This document shows, in pieces, positions 61,285-64,000 of a stretch of DNA of 64,000 bases. Every line of letters begins with the position of its first letter. The stretch's first letter is position 1. Location of the stretch: the NCBI RefSeq assembly GCF_009664855.1, contig NZ_CP045928.1:1573049-1637048 (forward strand), read 5' to 3'. The stretch is from Flavobacterium sp. SLB02 (GTDB taxonomy: Bacteria > Bacteroidota > Bacteroidia > Flavobacteriales > Flavobacteriaceae). Both the position numbers and the translations under genes were made by a program. The notes beneath the pieces were generated by a model that saw only the letters and a list, made by a program, of their open reading frames with translations, ran no database searches and had not been told where the DNA came from.

Positions 61285-62028
61285 ATGGACAATTTAAAAA
61301 ATAAAGTAGCAATAATAACGGGAGGAAATAGCGGTATTGGCTACGCAACAGCCAAACAACTAAAAGAACAAGGCGCAACTGTAATTATTACCGGAAGAAG
61401 AAAAGAAGCAATTGAAAAAGCAGCTTCAGATTTGGGAGTAACAGCAATTGTTGCCGATCAATCCAGTATTTCTGAGATAGAAAATCTGGCTTCAAAAGTA
61501 AAAGAAGATTTTGGACAAGTTGATATTCTCTTCATCAATGCGGGAATTGCCGGATTAGGAAACATAGAACAAGCCACAGAAACATTATTCGATAGCATCA
61601 TAGACGTCAACTTCAAAGGAGCATATTTCACCTTGAGCAGATTTATTCCAATGCTAAGAGACGGAGCATCTGTTGTATTTCTTTCTTCGAATACTGCTAG
61701 TATGCCGGGCCCTGGATCATCGATTTATTCTTCGAGTAAAACAGCTTTGAATTCGGTTATGAGATCTGCGGCAGTGGAATTGGCACCAAGAAAAATCAGA
61801 GTAAATTCCGTAAGTCCCGGTCCAACAGAAACCGAAGTGATGAACAAAGTAGGTTTGGATACAACTACCGTTAAATCTATTATGGACGTGGTGATAGAAA
61901 AGGTTCCGCTAAAACAAATGGGAGCATCGGAAGATGTTGCCAAAATGGTCGCTTACCTAAGTAGCGACGCTGCTAAATTCATTACCGGAGCCGATTTTAT
62001 TATGGATGGTGGGATGGTTTTAGCTTAA
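61285..62028 (+). CDS. short-chain dehydrogenase/reductase (SDR)
   Basis: A 247-residue classical SDR with TGGNSGIGYATA (about 12-23), NAG (about 86), catalytic Ser (FLSSNTA), YSSSKTAL with Tyr and Lys, and the C-terminal GADFIMDGGM. The Arg in TGRRKEA suggests NADP(H). Substrate unknown. Divergent HxlR regulators often respond to reactive electrophiles and control such reductases. Confidence 0.93.
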   Translation: MDNLKNKVAIITGGNSGIGYATAKQLKEQGATVIITGRRKEAIEKAASDLGVTAIVADQSSISEIENLASKVKEDFGQVDILFINAGIAGLGNIEQATETLFDSIIDVNFKGAYFTLSRFIPMLRDGASVVFLSSNTASMPGPGSSIYSSSKTALNSVMRSAAVELAPRKIRVNSVSPGPTETEVMNKVGLDTTTVKSIMDVVIEKVPLKQMGASEDVAKMVAYLSSDAAKFITGADFIMDGGMVLA

Positions 62029-62357
62029 GGTTCTTATGAGAAACAAAGGAAAAGGCCCAGAGGGATAAAGGTTTTTTTAAAGTTAGTAAGATTTTAAGTC
62101 TCTAGGTTTTTTATTTATTCTCATTGCTGGGAAAGTCTTTGGCTCCCCCAAATTGGAATTTGGAATTTATTACTAAGTTTAGGGACTGGAATTTAGTCTT
62201 TATTAGGAGCTATTTCCCTCACATCAGGGTTAGGCACTGATTTCCATAAGAAATATCGAAGTTCAAAAAACTTTATCCCTTTGAATCTTAAAAGAATCCT
62301 AGCAGCTATAAAAAAACCTTTTGTACCTTTGCCACTCTGAACCTTTGAACCTTTTCC
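62029..62357. repeat. intergenic repeats (CAAAGG/CCTTTG type) before the Crp/Fnr gene
   Basis: Contains units such as AACAAAGGAAAAGGCCC at the left and inverted TACCTTTGCC, AACCTTTGAACC at the right end (62324-62353). Similar units lie at 60636-60680 and 63130-63300. One, TACCTTTG (62324-62331), also matches the -7 promoter consensus just before the Crp/Fnr start at 62358. No gene is visible. Confidence 0.5.
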
Positions 62358-62930
62358 ATGGAATACAAAGAAATCCTCCAACAACACATCTCCAAAACCG
62401 CTTCGTTAACAGATGATCAATTCGATTATTTCTTTTCGCATTTTAAACCATTATCATTCAAGAAAGGGCAAACAATTATTAGTGCCGGTGACAAAGTCGA
62501 TTGTGAATATTTTGTAATTTCAGGTTGTTTAAAAGCATTTTTCATCAATGACGAAATCAAGATGTACATCCTGCAATTTGCCATGGCCACTTGGTGGACA
62601 TCAGATTATACAGCTTTATACAATCAAACCCCTGCAACCATAAATGTAGATTGCATCTCTGATGTCGAATTGCTTTGCCTTTCCAACAGCGACCGCGAAA
62701 AATTGTGCAATGAATTTCATCAAATCGAACATTTTTTCCGTTGGAGAACCAACAAAGGATATATCGCTTCCCAAAAGCGACTTTTGTCTTTCATGAATAA
62801 CAATGTTAAAACCCGTTACGAAGAACTTCTGGCATTATATCCACAACTTTACAATTTAGTTCCCAAACACTTAATTGCAGCCTATCTGGGAGTTTCAAGA
62901 GAAACCCTAAGTAGATTATACAATTCATAA
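62358..62930 (+). CDS. Crp/Fnr-family transcriptional regulator
   Basis: A 190-residue regulator with a cyclic-nucleotide-binding-like beta-barrel (about 20-120, FKKGQTIISAGDKVDCEYFVISGCLKAF) and a C-terminal helix-turn-helix ending LVPKHLIAAYLGVSRETLSRLYN. No Fe-S cysteine cluster is visible at the N-terminus, so it is not a classical Fnr. Target and ligand unknown. A standalone gene. Confidence 0.92.
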   Translation: MEYKEILQQHISKTASLTDDQFDYFFSHFKPLSFKKGQTIISAGDKVDCEYFVISGCLKAFFINDEIKMYILQFAMATWWTSDYTALYNQTPATINVDCISDVELLCLSNSDREKLCNEFHQIEHFFRWRTNKGYIASQKRLLSFMNNNVKTRYEELLALYPQLYNLVPKHLIAAYLGVSRETLSRLYNS

Positions 62931-63378
62931 AGTTTTTTAGTCACAGATTTACAGGATTAAAATGATTTTTTAATTTGAAGTTTCCGCGTAGTTTATCATC
63001 TCGATGAAGGAAAGATAACATTACATACCCCACAATCATAATCGCCAATATTTTTAGAGCTACTTGCGGATAGCCCTCGTTGCTCGAGATGACAAAATGT
63101 GAATAAAGCGATTTGCGTGAAACAAAAACTTTGAGCCTCTGGTCCATTGTGTGATTAAAAGATCCGCATTAAATAAAAAACCTTTGCGACTTCGGACCTT
63201 TGCGAGATTAAAAAAGAATCACGATAAAAAAAATCTGTTTAAATCTCATAAAACCTGCGTGAAACGAAAACTTTGAACCTTTGTTCCTTTGCACGTTAAA
63301 AAAAGATTGTGATCTACATCACGTAACCAATTTCCATACTCAGCGTTCCTTTGTACTGTACTTTTAAATACAATAAAA
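62931..63378. repeat. repeat-rich intergenic region before yceI
   Basis: 62995-63093 is the fourth copy of the GTCATCTCGA...TCGAGATGAC element, with a degenerate middle. 63130-63300 has CTTTGAGCC, CTTTGCGAC, TTTGCGAGATT and CCTGCGTGAAAC units of the other repeat families. Open frames of 68 and 76 codons here are repeat DNA, not genes. Confidence 0.6.
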
Positions 63379-63918
63379 ATGGAAACAACAAATTTTAATA
63401 TCGTAAGTGCAAAAAGCAACATCGATTGGACTGGTAGAAAAGTTACCGGTGCACATAATGGTACAATTGGTATCAAAGAAGGTCATTTTATTTTGAATGA
63501 CGGAAAAATAAATGGTGGAAATATTGTCATCAATACCGCCTCAATAAAAATTCTGGATGTTACAGATCCCGATACAAATGCACAATTTGCAGGACATTTG
63601 GCATCAGATGATTTTTTCTCGATCGAAAAATTCCCAACGGCAACATTTGACATTCTTTCGGTAAAAGAAATTTCAAATGGTAAATATTATCTTGAAGGGA
63701 ATCTTACTATAAAAGACATCACACACCTTACAGGTTTTGAAACCGAAGTAGAAAGCACTAACAATGCACTTTCATTGACAGGTAAATTGGTTATTGATCG
63801 TACCAAATACGATATCAAATTCCGTTCAGGAAACTTCTTCAAAGATTTAGGCGATACATTAATCTACAACGACTTTGATTTAGATTTTACTATCATAGCC
63901 GAAGTATCTAAAAACTAA
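63379..63918 (+). CDS. YceI-family protein, cytoplasmic form
   Basis: A 179-residue lipocalin-like protein of the YceI family: NIDWTGRKVTGAHNGTIGIKEG near the N-terminus, then SDDFFSIEKFPTATFDI and NLTIKDITH, which are family signatures. There is no signal peptide, in contrast to E. coli YceI. These proteins bind isoprenoid-type lipids. The tautomerase gene starts five bases after its stop codon, so they form an operon. Confidence 0.93.
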   Translation: METTNFNIVSAKSNIDWTGRKVTGAHNGTIGIKEGHFILNDGKINGGNIVINTASIKILDVTDPDTNAQFAGHLASDDFFSIEKFPTATFDILSVKEISNGKYYLEGNLTIKDITHLTGFETEVESTNNALSLTGKLVIDRTKYDIKFRSGNFFKDLGDTLIYNDFDLDFTIIAEVSKN

Positions 63919-63922
63919 AACC

Positions 63923-64000
63923 ATGCCTTACGTAAAAATCGAATTGACCCGCGAGGGCGTTACCCGCGAGCAAAAACAAGAATTAATCAGCGGCATCACA
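63923..64000 (+). CDS. 4-oxalocrotonate tautomerase-like protein (3' end missing)
   Basis: The frame starts at ATG 63923 and runs to the right edge, with 26 residues visible. The sequence begins MPYVKIEL, so a proline becomes the N-terminal residue after Met removal, the catalytic base of tautomerases. It continues TREGVTREQKQELISGIT, typical for the family. It is co-transcribed with yceI. Confidence 0.8.
   Translation, partial: MPYVKIELTREGVTREQKQELISGIT

Noticed and set aside
62941..63476. Open frames of 68 and 76 codons on the minus strand
   Set aside because: They lie in repeats or antisense to the yceI gene start, with no recognisable protein features.
1..64000. tRNA or rRNA genes, prophage or insertion sequence
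   Set aside because: No cloverleaf-like sequence, rRNA segment, integrase or transposase was seen on either strand.

Overview
The window is a stretch of AT-rich chromosome from a member of the Bacteroidota, almost certainly a Flavobacterium or close relative. The evidence is SusC/SusD outer-membrane pairs, FecI/FecR control, promoter -7 elements of the Bacteroidota type (TANNTTTG) close to several start codons, start sites without strong Shine-Dalgarno sequences, and many short dispersed intergenic repeats of the kind seen in flavobacteria. No rRNA, tRNA, CRISPR array, prophage or intact insertion sequence was found.

Layout. 1-533: end of a metallo-beta-lactamase-fold hydrolase. 736-15613: a nutrient-uptake locus with a divergent ECF sigma factor and FecR, a signalling-type SusC with an STN domain, SusD, two TlpA-like thioredoxins with DUF4369 domains, an M16 peptidase and a DsbD-type electron transporter that could reduce the thioredoxins. 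15638-20699: a class-V aminotransferase-fold enzyme, a GH28 pectinase with a perfect operator-like palindrome, and a DUF4272 protein. 21114-32773: a probable iron(-siderophore) uptake and reduction system in two same-strand operons (TonB receptor + DUF4374 lipoprotein; ankyrin protein + DUF2271 protein + PepSY/flavodoxin/reductase fusion + ApbE), separated by an AraC regulator and an MFS exporter. 33107-35054: HxlR regulator, quinone-oxidoreductase-like enzyme and cupin. 35055-38283: repeats, a small structured element, then a 29-codon Cys/Met-containing leader peptide with a terminator/antiterminator arrangement in front of metN-metI-metQ. 38379-40319: MFS transporter and FadR-type regulator sharing an operator. 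40755-43751: PQQ-type sugar dehydrogenase lipoprotein, AraC regulator and an unknown protein. 43743-50572: the 'ligase-associated' DNA-repair set (PdeM phosphoesterase, DEXH helicase, ATP-dependent ligase, exonuclease) plus an unknown 201-residue protein. 51088-57729: receiver protein, histidine kinase and NtrC-type regulator, divergent from a MacB-like ABC transporter. 57798-64000: small regulator/enzyme pairs (TetR/SDR, GNAT/MarR, HxlR/SDR), a Crp/Fnr regulator, a YceI protein and the start of a tautomerase.

The two most interesting things are the candidate translational attenuator before metNIQ (35499-35661), where the leader codons, an antiterminator arm and a terminator are placed as in classical amino-acid attenuation, and the iron-reduction locus at 21114-32773, which resembles the Bacteroides XusABC xenosiderophore system but carries extra cytosolic reductase and flavinylation modules. 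Function assignments rest on motif recognition and family knowledge. No database search was run.
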